This document shows positions 15,741 through 23,693 of a stretch of DNA of 64,000 bases, piece after piece. Position numbers and translations under genes: made by a program. The notes under the pieces are model-generated. The model was not told the origin of the DNA and made no database searches. It saw only the letters and a list, made by a program, of their open reading frames with translations. Every line of letters starts with the position of its first letter. Position 1 is the stretch's first letter. This stretch comes from Actinokineospora pegani. GTDB taxonomy: Bacteria > Actinomycetota > Actinomycetes > Mycobacteriales > Pseudonocardiaceae. The stretch covers positions 44,149-108,148 of the forward strand of contig NZ_WHOL01000036.1 of assembly GCF_009745975.1 (NCBI RefSeq), written 5' to 3'.

Positions 15741-16636
15741 CCCGCACCGCCTTGCCGCTTGGCCGCACGACCCCGGACGACGACGATGACCACCGCCACC
15801 GCCAAGGCCCCGGCGACACCGGCGATGACGAACAGGCCCGGCCCCGCGTCCTCGGCGACCGCCTCGGCCGGGCTCGACGGGGCCGTGCCCGGCACCGGCT
15901 CCTCGGCCACGGCGGCGAAGGCGGGTTCGGCGCCCGTGGCGTCGCCGACCGCGAACCGCAGGGTCGCGTGGTCGCTGACCGCGCTGCCGTCGACCAGGTC
16001 CGCGTGGACCTCGACCCGCACGAGGTACACGCCGGGGGCGGTGAAGACCCAGTTGGCGTGGGTGTGGGTGTTGGTGTCGACCCAGATGTCCTGCCGCCCG
16101 GGCTCGGTGGAGTCCCACAGCACGTCCGCGCCGGCGAAGTTGCCCGCCTGCAGGTAGACGAACAGCTCCCCCGGTCCGTCCACACCGGTCAGGGTCAGGG
16201 TGACGCCGCGGTCGACCTCGTCCATCACGCGCGGGTCCTGGGTGTTCCACCCGATCCACGCCACGTCCGGGTCCTGCACCTGGGGCAGGACGTGCACCGG
16301 GGTGCCGGGCGCGCCGATGAAGGCGTAGGCGGGGTCGTCCGGCACCGGCAGCACCGCCGCGTCCGACACCTGGAACACCGTCCGCTCCAGCGGGCGCCAC
16401 ACGGGCGGGGTCGCGGAGTCGTCGTGGACCAGCAGCTCCCACGCGCCGTCGACGCGGCGCGGGCCCAGGTCGACGTGCCCGCGCGAGAGCACGGCCCGGT
16501 CGGTGGCGACCGGCTGGTCGGGCGCGATCGTCTGGTCTTCGGCCTGCTGGGCCGACGCCGTCGCGGGCGCCAGCAGCACGGCCAGTGCCGCGCCCGCGAG
16601 CGCGAGGGTGCGTCTCATCGAGTTCTCTCTCTTCAT
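15737..16636 (-). CDS. Membrane-anchored single-repeat surface protein (choice-of-anchor M)
   Basis: This protein has 299 residues from ATG 16636, which overlaps the stop of the substrate-binding gene like every other junction of this operon. ATG 16618 with a purine-rich gaagagagag is an alternative and removes six residues. It has a signal peptide (cleavage near ASA-QQ), one repeat domain (LSRGHVDLGPRRVD, YAFIGAPGTPVHVLPQVQDP, THTHANWVFTAPGVYLVRVE), an Ala/Pro/Glu linker and a C-terminal helix (GLFVIAGVAGALAVAVVIVV) followed by RGRAAKRQ. It has no sortase motif, so it stays in the membrane. The repeated His residues (NTHTHANW) are candidate metal ligands that could pass metal to the lipoprotein. 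Confidence 0.82.
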   Translation of the reverse strand: MKRENSMRRTLALAGAALAVLLAPATASAQQAEDQTIAPDQPVATDRAVLSRGHVDLGPRRVDGAWELLVHDDSATPPVWRPLERTVFQVSDAAVLPVPDDPAYAFIGAPGTPVHVLPQVQDPDVAWIGWNTQDPRVMDEVDRGVTLTLTGVDGPGELFVYLQAGNFAGADVLWDSTEPGRQDIWVDTNTHTHANWVFTAPGVYLVRVEVHADLVDGSAVSDHATLRFAVGDATGAEPAFAAVAEEPVPGTAPSSPAEAVAEDAGPGLFVIAGVAGALAVAVVIVVVRGRAAKRQGGAG

Positions 16637-18195
16637 CAGCGCAGGCACTCGCGCAGCGAGTCGGCGTTGAACCGCATCATCTGGACGTAGGAGGCGACGG
16701 CGCCGTCGAGGGTGTCGCCGTAGATCGGGCAGACCCGGACACCCTGCTCGCGGGCCACCTCGGTCAGCGTCGAGGAGCGGGCGGCCAGGTTGGGCTCGAG
16801 GAATACCGCGGGCACCCGCAGGTTGCGGATCGTCTCGGTGAGCTTGCGGCGGTCGGCCAGCGAGGGCTCGGCGGCGGGGTTGGGCGTGACGAACCCGGCC
16901 ACCTCCAGGCCGTAGGCCTGCGCGAGGTAGCCGAACGCGTCGTGGGTCGTGACGAGGTGGCGGCGGGCGGCGGGGATCTCGGCCACCCGCTCGCGCACGT
17001 GCCGGTCGACGGCGTCGAGCTCGGCGAGGTAGGCCTCGGTGTTGCGCCGGTAGTCCCGGGCGCCCGCCGGGTCGGCCTCGATCAGCGTGTCCCGGATGAC
17101 CTGCGCGTAGGACATCGCGTTGCGCACGTTCTGCCACAGGTGCGGGTCGATCTCACCGTGCACGTGCTTGCCCAGGACCGCCTGCGCGAGCTGGAAGACC
17201 CGCTCGCCGGGACGGCCGAGGAAGCCGAACCCCGGCCCGGCGGGGACCTCGGCCAGCGCCCTGTTCGGCACCACGATGACCGCCTCGTCGGCGGGCACGG
17301 CCCGCTGCGCCCGCTCGCCGCCGCCCTGCGGGTCGTGCAGCGCGTAGACCTCCGCCCGGTCCAGGTCCACGGTGAGGTCGGCGTGCCCGCGGTCGACCAG
17401 GACCGCCCCGTCCGGGGGCGGCACGCCGACCGCCACGGTGAAGGTCGACCGCCCGAGCGGGACCGGACGGGACCGCTGGTCCACGCGCAGGCTCGCGGAC
17501 AGCGACAGCCGGTAGGTGCCGGGTTCGGTGAACGCCCAGGACATGTGCGTGTGCGCGTCCGCGGGCAGCGTCGCGGTGTCGTCGCCGTACCCGTCACCGG
17601 CGTCGAACCCGTCGCTGGAGTCGAAGTAGACCTCGGTGTCGCCGAAGGAGCCCGTGAGGTAGCCGAAGACGTCGCCGGGCCCGTCGGCGGCGGTCATGCT
17701 CAGCAGCACCTCCGAGGACCGGTCCGCGCCGTGCCCGCCGCCGTCGCCCCTGGCCCGCAGCCCCAGCCAGACCGTGTCCAGCGAGACGTCCTCGACGAGC
17801 GGGATGATCTCCGCGGCGTACTTGACCGCGGCCTCGGCCAGCGAGACGTTGACCGCTCCGGCGCGCAGGTTGGCGTCCAGCGTCTTGATGACGTTGTGCT
17901 GCTCCAGCAGCACGTAGTTGCTGAAGGCCACGTCCGCGTAGACGACGTCGCGCACGTCGCGCAGGCTCGGCTCGTAGGAGTGCGGGTCGCCGCCGTCGGG
18001 GACCAGGGACGTGGCGTTGACGCGGTCGCCCCCGACGTTGCGCACGAGGTCCCGGATCAGCCCCGTGGTCGCGACGACCTGGACCCGCCCGTCGCGATCG
18101 CTCAACGCCCGCGGCGCGGCGCACCCGCCCAGGACGGCCAGGACCAGCAGCGCCGCCGACAGGCGTCGAGCGCGAAGGCGGAGGGGGCGCACCAC
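16636..18195 (-). CDS. Anchored repeat-type ABC transporter, substrate-binding lipoprotein with inserted repeat domain
   Basis: This lipoprotein has 519 residues from GTG 18195. The frame is open to 18417, but the Zur-like box at 18224-18238 lies inside the longer version, so the later start is preferred; TTG 18204 is possible. The lipobox is LAVLGGC. The protein is a ZnuA/MntC-type cluster A-I binding fold cut in two. The N-lobe has DPHSYEPSLRDV. It is interrupted by about 180 residues of the surface repeat (AHTHMSWAFTEPGTYRLSLS, VLVDRGHADLTVDLDRAEVY). The fold then resumes with GEIDPHLWQNVRNAMSY, THDAFGYLAQAYGL and IYGDTLDG. The three His and terminal Asp of the metal site are all present. 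It delivers Zn or Mn to the permease; zinc is favoured by the Zur sites. Confidence 0.88.
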   Translation of the reverse strand: MVRPLRLRARRLSAALLVLAVLGGCAAPRALSDRDGRVQVVATTGLIRDLVRNVGGDRVNATSLVPDGGDPHSYEPSLRDVRDVVYADVAFSNYVLLEQHNVIKTLDANLRAGAVNVSLAEAAVKYAAEIIPLVEDVSLDTVWLGLRARGDGGGHGADRSSEVLLSMTAADGPGDVFGYLTGSFGDTEVYFDSSDGFDAGDGYGDDTATLPADAHTHMSWAFTEPGTYRLSLSASLRVDQRSRPVPLGRSTFTVAVGVPPPDGAVLVDRGHADLTVDLDRAEVYALHDPQGGGERAQRAVPADEAVIVVPNRALAEVPAGPGFGFLGRPGERVFQLAQAVLGKHVHGEIDPHLWQNVRNAMSYAQVIRDTLIEADPAGARDYRRNTEAYLAELDAVDRHVRERVAEIPAARRHLVTTHDAFGYLAQAYGLEVAGFVTPNPAAEPSLADRRKLTETIRNLRVPAVFLEPNLAARSSTLTEVAREQGVRVCPIYGDTLDGAVASYVQMMRFNADSLRECLR

Positions 18196-18223
18196 GAGTG
18201 CCAATCTGTCGGACGGAACCAGT

Positions 18224-18238
18224 CGACAATGATTATCA
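18224..18238. promoter_or_regulatory. Zur-like operator/promoter of the metal-transporter operon
   Basis: CGACAATGATTATCA matches 12 of 15 positions of the actinobacterial Zur box as I recall it. It lies 29-43 bases upstream of GTG 18195 and overlaps a plausible -10 (TATGATAAT on the minus strand). The divergent cyclase gene starts 178 bases away, so the site most likely controls only the transporter operon. It pairs with the site at 14077-14091. Confidence 0.7.
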
Positions 18239-18415
18239 TAACCGGCCGAAATGTCCAAGTGTGGCGGATTCGCCCGATTTCGCGATGCCGCCTCGCCCTG
18301 CGACCACGACAGAGCCCGCGCGGCGGTGAGATCACAGCGATACCGGCCACCCAGCCGGTTACCAGCGAGTAGCATGCGGTCACTGGGCCGCCCGCCGTGA
18401 AGGAGAGACGCCGTC

Positions 18416-19267
18416 ATGACCGTCTGGTTGGTGGCAGTGTCCGTGGTCGCCCTGTGCGCCCTGGTCGCCGTGCTGGTGCTCTCGATCCTGCTGGGGCGGG
18501 CGAACCGCCGCTACGCCAGGCTGCTGGCCTCCACCCGGCTGCGCGACCCCCAGCCGCGCACGGGCCCCGGCCAGCGCGCCAACGGCCTGCTGGGGGCGAC
18601 CCACCGCGCCGTCCAGATCGCCACCACCACCGCGGCCCGCCTGCGCCGCCACGGCGTCGGCGGCCTGCTGCTGAGCTCCCTCGACGACCTGTCCCGCTGG
18701 GTCGAGGAGAACCGCGGGGAACTGGCCCGGGTCACCGCCCCCGACGGCACCGTCACGTTCATGTTCACCGACATCATCGACTCCACGACCCTCAACGACG
18801 AACTCGGCGACAAGGCCTGGGTGCGCCTGCTGCAAGCCCACGACCAGGTGGTCCGCAGACAGGTCGCCGTCCGCAAGGGCCACGTCGTGAAGTCCCTCGG
18901 CGACGGCTTCATGATCGCCTTCAGCACCGCGGAACTGGCCATCTCCGCCGCCGTCGCCATCCAGCACATCCTGGCCGAGCGTCCGCACAAGGCCCTGCGC
19001 GCCACCCCCATCACCGTCCGCATCGGCATCCACCGGGGCCCCGCCATCACCCGCGACGGCGACTACTTCGGCCGCACCGTCGCCACCGCGGCCCGGGTCG
19101 CGGCCCAGGCGGGCAGCCAGGAGGTCCTGGTCAGCGCCGACACGCTCGAGGGCCTCCCGGACCCGGGCCGCTTCCGCCTCGCGCAGCCCCGCCGCGCCGA
19201 GCTGAAGGGGCTCAAGGGCGACCACGCGCTGCACCCCGTGGAGTGGACGGCCCACCAGCCCGTCTGA
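18416..19267 (+). CDS. Membrane-anchored class III adenylate/guanylate cyclase
   Basis: This protein has 283 residues; ATG 18416 has gaaggagag upstream. One N-terminal transmembrane helix ([19 protein letters not shown]) is followed by a 75-residue linker and a cyclase homology domain from about residue 108. The domain has the metal-binding Asp in [25 protein letters not shown] with the second Asp, and the purine/transition-state region [19 protein letters not shown] and [13 protein letters not shown] (the N-x3-R position reads T-x3-R). The second metal Asp in DGF and FTDI support an active ATP cyclase, but the substituted Asn makes activity uncertain. The input signal is unknown. Confidence 0.88.
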   Translation: MTVWLVAVSVVALCALVAVLVLSILLGRANRRYARLLASTRLRDPQPRTGPGQRANGLLGATHRAVQIATTTAARLRRHGVGGLLLSSLDDLSRWVEENRGELARVTAPDGTVTFMFTDIIDSTTLNDELGDKAWVRLLQAHDQVVRRQVAVRKGHVVKSLGDGFMIAFSTAELAISAAVAIQHILAERPHKALRATPITVRIGIHRGPAITRDGDYFGRTVATAARVAAQAGSQEVLVSADTLEGLPDPGRFRLAQPRRAELKGLKGDHALHPVEWTAHQPV

Positions 19268-19583
19268 TCGGGGACAGCGGTTCCCTCGAGCTCGACCACC
19301 TGGCCGGGGACCGCCAGCCGGACCACGCCGAGCACCGTGGTGCTCGGCGCCACCCGGGCGGCGCCCAACCGGCCCGCCAGCACGCCGTAGTGCCGCAGGA
19401 GCAGGTCGACGTCGGTCGTGTAGACGGTGCGGCGGACCAGGCTGGCGAGGGCCATCCCCGCCGCGCCGAGGACGGCCTCCAGGTCGTCGGTGCTCAGCGC
19501 CAGCCGGGCCGCCATGTCGCCGTCGTGCAGGGGCTCGCCGTCCCCGCTCATCGAGGTCTGCCCGGAGCAGCAGGTTCCCTCCC
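19268..19583 (-). pseudogene. RidA (YjgF/YER057c/UK114) family remnant
   Basis: Minus-strand translation shows the RidA core: [65 protein letters not shown] and [10 protein letters not shown]. RidA proteins deaminate reactive enamine/imine intermediates. CSGQTS lies upstream of the only available ATG (19551), no start codon precedes it in frame, and the usual N-terminal 30 residues are absent. The native stop after EGTAV is also missing, so the frame runs on antisense into the cyclase gene to 19063. Both ends are therefore lost. The divergent WYL regulator, a frequent partner, is frameshifted too. Confidence 0.7.
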
Positions 19584-20554
19584 ATGCGCGCCGATCGGCT
19601 GGTCTCGCTGGTGCTGCTGCGCAGGCACCGTCGGCTGTCCGCGGGCGCGCTGGCCCGCGAACTCGAGGTCTCCCCCCGGACCGTGCTGCGCGACATCGAG
19701 GCGCTCTCCGCCGCGGGTGTCCCGGTCTACGCCGAACGGGGCCGCAACGGCGGGTTCGCGTTGCTGCCCGGTTTCCGGACCGAGCTCACCGGCCTCAACC
19801 ACGACGAGGCGATCGCCCTGCTGGTCGTCGAGTCGCGGCCCGGGCGCAGGCCTTCGGCCTCGGCCCGGCGCTCGCCTCCGGTATGCGCAAGGTGGTCGAC
19901 GCGCTGCCCGAGGCCCACCGGGCCACCGCGGCGGGCGCGGCGGGCGCGGTCCAACGGCTGCTCATCGCGGAGACGGACCTCCTGACGCGCAGGACGGTCG
20001 CCGAGGAGGCGCCCGACGACGTGGTGAGCGAGGTCCGGCGCGCGGTGTCCGCCGGGCACAGGCTCCGCATCCGCTACGCGGCCGCCGACCAGCCCCCGAA
20101 GTGGCGCACGGTGGACCCGATCGGCCTGGTGACCGCGGGCGTCCAGACCTACCTGCTGGCCACCAGGTCCGGCGCCGACCGCACCTACCGGCTGTCGCGG
20201 GTGCGCGCCGCCGAGGCGCTCGACGAGCCCGCGCGGCGACCGGACCGGGTCGACCTGAACCAGGCCTGGCAGGAGCGCGGCACGAGGTTCCGCGCAGGCG
20301 GCGACCAGGTCACGGTGCTGGCCCGGGTCGACCCGGCGCGGCGCGAGGACCTGGTGGGCACCGCCCTGGCCGTCCGCGCCGAGGAGTCCGACCCGGACGG
20401 CTGGCTGCGGCTGGAGGTGACCTTCCAGGATCGAAGACACGCGGAATGGGCGTTGTGGCAAGTCGCGCCGAACGCGGAAGCCTTGGCCCCGCGGTGGTTG
20501 CGCACCGCACTGCGCGACCGCGCCACCGCGGTCACCACCAGCCACACCCCCTGA
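19584..20554 (+). pseudogene. Frameshifted YafY/PafC-type HTH-WYL transcriptional regulator
   Basis: The HTH half starts at ATG 19584 ([48 protein letters not shown]). It loses frame at about 19836-19845 in the run tcgcggcccgggcgc. Homology continues in another frame with [20 protein letters not shown], then a full WYL domain (LRIRYAAADQPPKWRTVDPI, YLLATRSGADRTYRLSRVRA) and C-terminal domain to TGA 20554. Inserting one base restores a protein of about 323 residues, normal for the family. The gene is either a recent pseudogene or a sequencing error in a GC run. It is divergent from the RidA remnant, its usual type of neighbour. Confidence 0.75.
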
Positions 20555-20797
20555 CGCGTTCCCACGCTTCGGCGGTCAGGCCTGCCGGGAGGTGGTCGGC
20601 CCACGCGGGGACCGCCACTGCCCAGGCGAGCGATATCGTCTGCGGAAGGCTCGCTTTCGGAGCATTCTCCTGGCCGGCATGAACAAGCAGATGGCCGCTG
20701 ACGTCATTTCGTCCACCAGCGGGGAAGACCGTGGACAGCCCGGGAAGCACGTGATTACCGTCCGGTGATCACAACGGTTCTTAGGAGGTGCCAGCAC

Positions 20798-21463
20798 ATG
20801 GCCGGTATGAAGAAGCCCGCTCTCTGGGGGGCCGCCGCGGCGGCCGCGGTCACCGCCGCCGTGGCGGTGACCCCGCTGGTGGGCAGCGCGTCGGCGGCGG
20901 AGGGGGCGGACTGCTCCTCGCTCCAGGTGGTCATCGCCCGGGGCACGACGGAGTTCGGCCAGTACGGGTTCATCGTCGGTGACAACATCGTCCCCGAGGT
21001 GCGCAAGACCATCCCGGACGCCACGGCCAAGGCCGTCGAGTACCCGGCCAGCTTCGACGCCAACTCCCCGCGCACCGGCTACAAGTCCATCGTGGACCAC
21101 ATCAACGCCCGCTCCGCGGAGTGCCCCGACGAGCGCTACAGCCTGGTCGGCTACTCCCAGGGCGCGCAGATCGTCAACGCCGCGCTCGGCGTCGACGTCA
21201 CCGGCACCATCAACGGGTTCAAGCCCGAGGTCCAGATCCCGGCCGCGCTGTACCCGCGGATCGCCTCGGTCGTGCTCTACGGCAACCCGCTCAAGACCGT
21301 GGACCGCCAGATCCCCGAGCCGCTGCGCCCGCGCCTGCAGGACTTCTGCGCCGAGGGCGACCCGGTGTGCGAGAAGGGGGCGATCAACATCATCGCCCAC
21401 CTCACCTACGGCCTCACCGGCGACGTCGCCAAGGGCGGGCAGTTCATCGCCGCGAACCCCTGA
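20798..21463 (+). CDS. Secreted cutinase-family serine esterase
   Basis: This protein has 221 residues; ATG 20798 follows a strong aggaggtg and excludes the in-frame upstream GTG. It has a signal peptide 1-36 with an Ala-rich core, cleaved near ASA-AE. The mature part is the small cutinase alpha/beta hydrolase: VVIARGTTEFG, nucleophile elbow YSLVGYSQGAQIV, catalytic Asp region FCAEGDPVC and catalytic His in IIAHLTYG, with cysteines suitable for two disulfides. It hydrolyses polyester or lipid esters outside the cell. It heads a run of three secreted hydrolases (20.8-24.6 kb). Confidence 0.9.
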   Translation: MAGMKKPALWGAAAAAAVTAAVAVTPLVGSASAAEGADCSSLQVVIARGTTEFGQYGFIVGDNIVPEVRKTIPDATAKAVEYPASFDANSPRTGYKSIVDHINARSAECPDERYSLVGYSQGAQIVNAALGVDVTGTINGFKPEVQIPAALYPRIASVVLYGNPLKTVDRQIPEPLRPRLQDFCAEGDPVCEKGAINIIAHLTYGLTGDVAKGGQFIAANP

Positions 21464-21490
21464 CCCGGGTCAGCACCGGGCACGTTTCCC

Positions 21491-21553
21491 CTAGGTCGTG
21501 TTTCGAAAGCCGCTGTCCGCGATAGCCGCGCCGACTTCCGAAACACGACCTAG
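21491..21553. repeat. 63-bp inverted-repeat element
   Basis: Perfect 15-bp arms, ctaggtcgtgtttcg at 21491-21505 and its complement at 21539-21553, surround a 33-base spacer. The element lies between the cutinase stop and the next gene's ribosome site. The arms are less GC-rich than the surroundings and end in ctag on both sides, which resembles a miniature inverted-repeat element. As RNA it would also form a long hairpin that could terminate the cutinase transcript. Confidence 0.6.
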
Positions 21554-21569
21554 TTCGAGGAGGAGCACG

Positions 21570-23213
21570 ATGAGGCGTTCGCGCCTGGTGGGCGGGCTGG
21601 CGGCGGTCGCGGCGCTGGCGGTCGGGGGCGCGGTGTCGGCCCCGGTGGCCGGGAGCGCCCCGGTGGCGGACGGGCAGCGGACCGAGACGCCGGTCGTCTC
21701 GTCGTCGCCGGTCAGCGAGGTCGTGGAATCCGTGGTCTCGGTGCGGGTGCCGCTGCCGGACTCGGTCGGGCCGCACCCCGAGGCGTGCGACCGGTTGTCC
21801 TACCTGCGGTGGCGCCACGCCGACGGGCCCGCCGACTCGGCGTCGGCCGACAGGGTGCTCGTCGCCCAGCCCGGGGTCATCGAGGGGGCGGGGGCGTTCG
21901 ACAGCGTCGCGCGCAACACGGTCGTCGAGGCCGCGGAGCTGGGCAGGCACGTGGAGTTCTGGGCGCTGGACCGGCGGTCGAACTGCCTGGAGGACAACAC
22001 CGGGCGCATGGCCGGGCTCGCCGCGCGCGACCACCAGGTGGCGATCGATTACTACTACCGGGGCGGGGCCGTCGACGGGAGGACGTTCGCGGGCTTCCAG
22101 ACCAACGAGCAGGTCGGCTGGCTGGGCGAGGTCGGCATCGCCCAGACCGTCCGGGACCAGTACGACCTCATCCGCCACGAACTGCCCGACCCCGCCCAGC
22201 GGCGCGAGAAGCTGTTCTGCGGCGGGCACTCCCTGGGCGGGCTGATCACCGGCTACTTCGCCACCTGGGACTTCGACGGCGACGCCGCCACCACCGACGA
22301 TGCCGGGCACAACCAGTGCGCCGGGTGGTTCGCGCTCGACTCGACGATCCGCACCGCCCTGCCCGCGGCCACCGCCGACCGGATGCTCCCGGCCGCCGAG
22401 GACCCGTCCGCGCCGATCCTGTCGCTGCCCGCGGTGATCAACCCGGAGACGATGAGCCTGCTCGGCCTCGCGGGCCTGGCCGCGCTCACCGACCCGCACG
22501 GCACATCCGACCTGATCAACTTCGCCACCGGCGTCCCGGCGGCGAAGGACTTCAACCTCAGCAACCAGACCGCCATGGCCGCCCTGCTGGACAACAATTC
22601 CCAACCCCTGGCCTTCCTGCAGGCCAGCGTCGGCTTCTTCGACGGCGGCAAGATCGCCGACAAGGAGTTCCCCCTCGCACACGAACTCGGCGACCTGCCC
22701 CTGCTGGGCGAGCTGAGGAACCTCCTCGGCCTCGACCGCAAGGCCATCCCCACCGACGCGGGCTTCCCCCTGGGCACCGGCCCCACCTACACGTGGCGCA
22801 ACTACGACCGCATCGACGCCCCCGACGACCCCCGCCACCGCGCCCGCGACGGCAGGCCCTTCACCAGCGCCGCCAAGGAGGTCACCGACGTCGGGCAACT
22901 GGCCCGCAGCCTCGCCGAGGCCCCGCTGGACTTCACCGAGTGGTACTTCCCGGCCAGGCTCTCCGAGGAAGCCCGCGACCCCACCGCCGAGATCGCCCGC
23001 CACACCCTGCACCCCGGCGGCATCACCGCGCGCCCCGTCATCACCCTCCTCGCGGGCGCGGGCTACGACCGCCCGCAGGAGCCGGACCAGCCCGCGCCGG
23101 TCCTCGCCCCCGGCTACCACCACCTCGACGTCCTGACCGCCGCCGCCGCGCAGAACGGCGGCCGCCAGGAGCCGGTGTCGGTGAACCTCGCCCGTTTCGT
23201 CACCATCGGCTAG
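21570..23213 (+). CDS. Secreted alpha/beta hydrolase, family not identified
   Basis: This protein has 547 residues; ATG 21570 has gaggaggag upstream. It has a signal peptide 1-29 (cleavage near GSAPVA). It has a nucleophile elbow LFCGGHSLGGLITGYF preceded by IRHELPDPAQRREK, and DYYYRGGAVDGRTFAGFQ in the N-terminal half. The C-terminal LAPGYHHLDVLTAAA with HHLD could supply the catalytic His. Its size and long lid-like insert (residues about 280-430) suggest a lipase or acyl esterase, but I cannot place it in a named family. It lies between the cutinase and lipase genes. Confidence 0.75.
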   Translation: MRRSRLVGGLAAVAALAVGGAVSAPVAGSAPVADGQRTETPVVSSSPVSEVVESVVSVRVPLPDSVGPHPEACDRLSYLRWRHADGPADSASADRVLVAQPGVIEGAGAFDSVARNTVVEAAELGRHVEFWALDRRSNCLEDNTGRMAGLAARDHQVAIDYYYRGGAVDGRTFAGFQTNEQVGWLGEVGIAQTVRDQYDLIRHELPDPAQRREKLFCGGHSLGGLITGYFATWDFDGDAATTDDAGHNQCAGWFALDSTIRTALPAATADRMLPAAEDPSAPILSLPAVINPETMSLLGLAGLAALTDPHGTSDLINFATGVPAAKDFNLSNQTAMAALLDNNSQPLAFLQASVGFFDGGKIADKEFPLAHELGDLPLLGELRNLLGLDRKAIPTDAGFPLGTGPTYTWRNYDRIDAPDDPRHRARDGRPFTSAAKEVTDVGQLARSLAEAPLDFTEWYFPARLSEEARDPTAEIARHTLHPGGITARPVITLLAGAGYDRPQEPDQPAPVLAPGYHHLDVLTAAAAQNGGRQEPVSVNLARFVTIG

Positions 23214-23693
23214 CCCCGCGACCGCTCAGCCCACATGGGGAGAGGCCGAAGGCGATGAGGAACCCGCTCACGGTGATCAACCCGATCCACCTCCGCCACC
23301 GAGCGAGCACGACGTTGGCCCCGGCGCAACACGCCACTGCCGAAGGCCATCACCGAGGCCACGGACTTCCTCGGCACCTTCACCAGGAAGCCGAACAGCG
23401 CGTCCAACAGCAACGCCGACCCGGCCAACAGCCCCACCCGCCCGCTTCGACGACCTGCGACCCGCTCCACCTCCCGGCAACCGGGGACAGGCCCCGCGCG
23501 CCGCACCGCGTCGGCGCGACCGCCGGGTCCAACGCGGACTCTTCGTGGTCAGACCGCCATCGACCCGCCCAGACGGCCACTGTGGACCGCGCCACCCCGA
23601 CGACGAGCGGCCGGCCGAGTACGCGTCAGCCGCACGGAGACGGGCGCGGGCGGGACTCGGCCGCGGTCGCGTCCGGGCCACCGTGGACGTCTG
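23214..23693. other. 480-bp decayed region between two hydrolase genes
   Basis: No intact gene is visible. The minus strand at about 23325-23460 encodes a recognisable piece of a ZIP-type metal transporter (separate entry). The rest has several long antisense frames typical of GC-rich DNA but no convincing start, ribosome site or domain. The hydrolase upstream and the convergent lipase gene both end here. Confidence 0.6.
23325..23460 (-). pseudogene. Remnant of a ZIP-family metal transporter N-terminus
   Basis: About 39 residues on the minus strand read as the first helix and loop of a ZIP transporter: GLLAGSALLLDALFGF, then VPRKSVASVMAFGSGVL. The MAFG-x-GVL turn is a hallmark of the bacterial ZIP group. 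Residues before it (EAGGWG) are in another frame, so there is an indel near 23440, and nothing recognisable follows. It is too short to function. The call rests on remembered family pattern only. Confidence 0.45.

Noticed and set aside
18196..18417. Longer substrate-binding protein starting at 18417
   Set aside because: The extension would contain the Zur-like box and promoter and would bury the lipoprotein signal; GTG 18195 gives a proper lipobox position.
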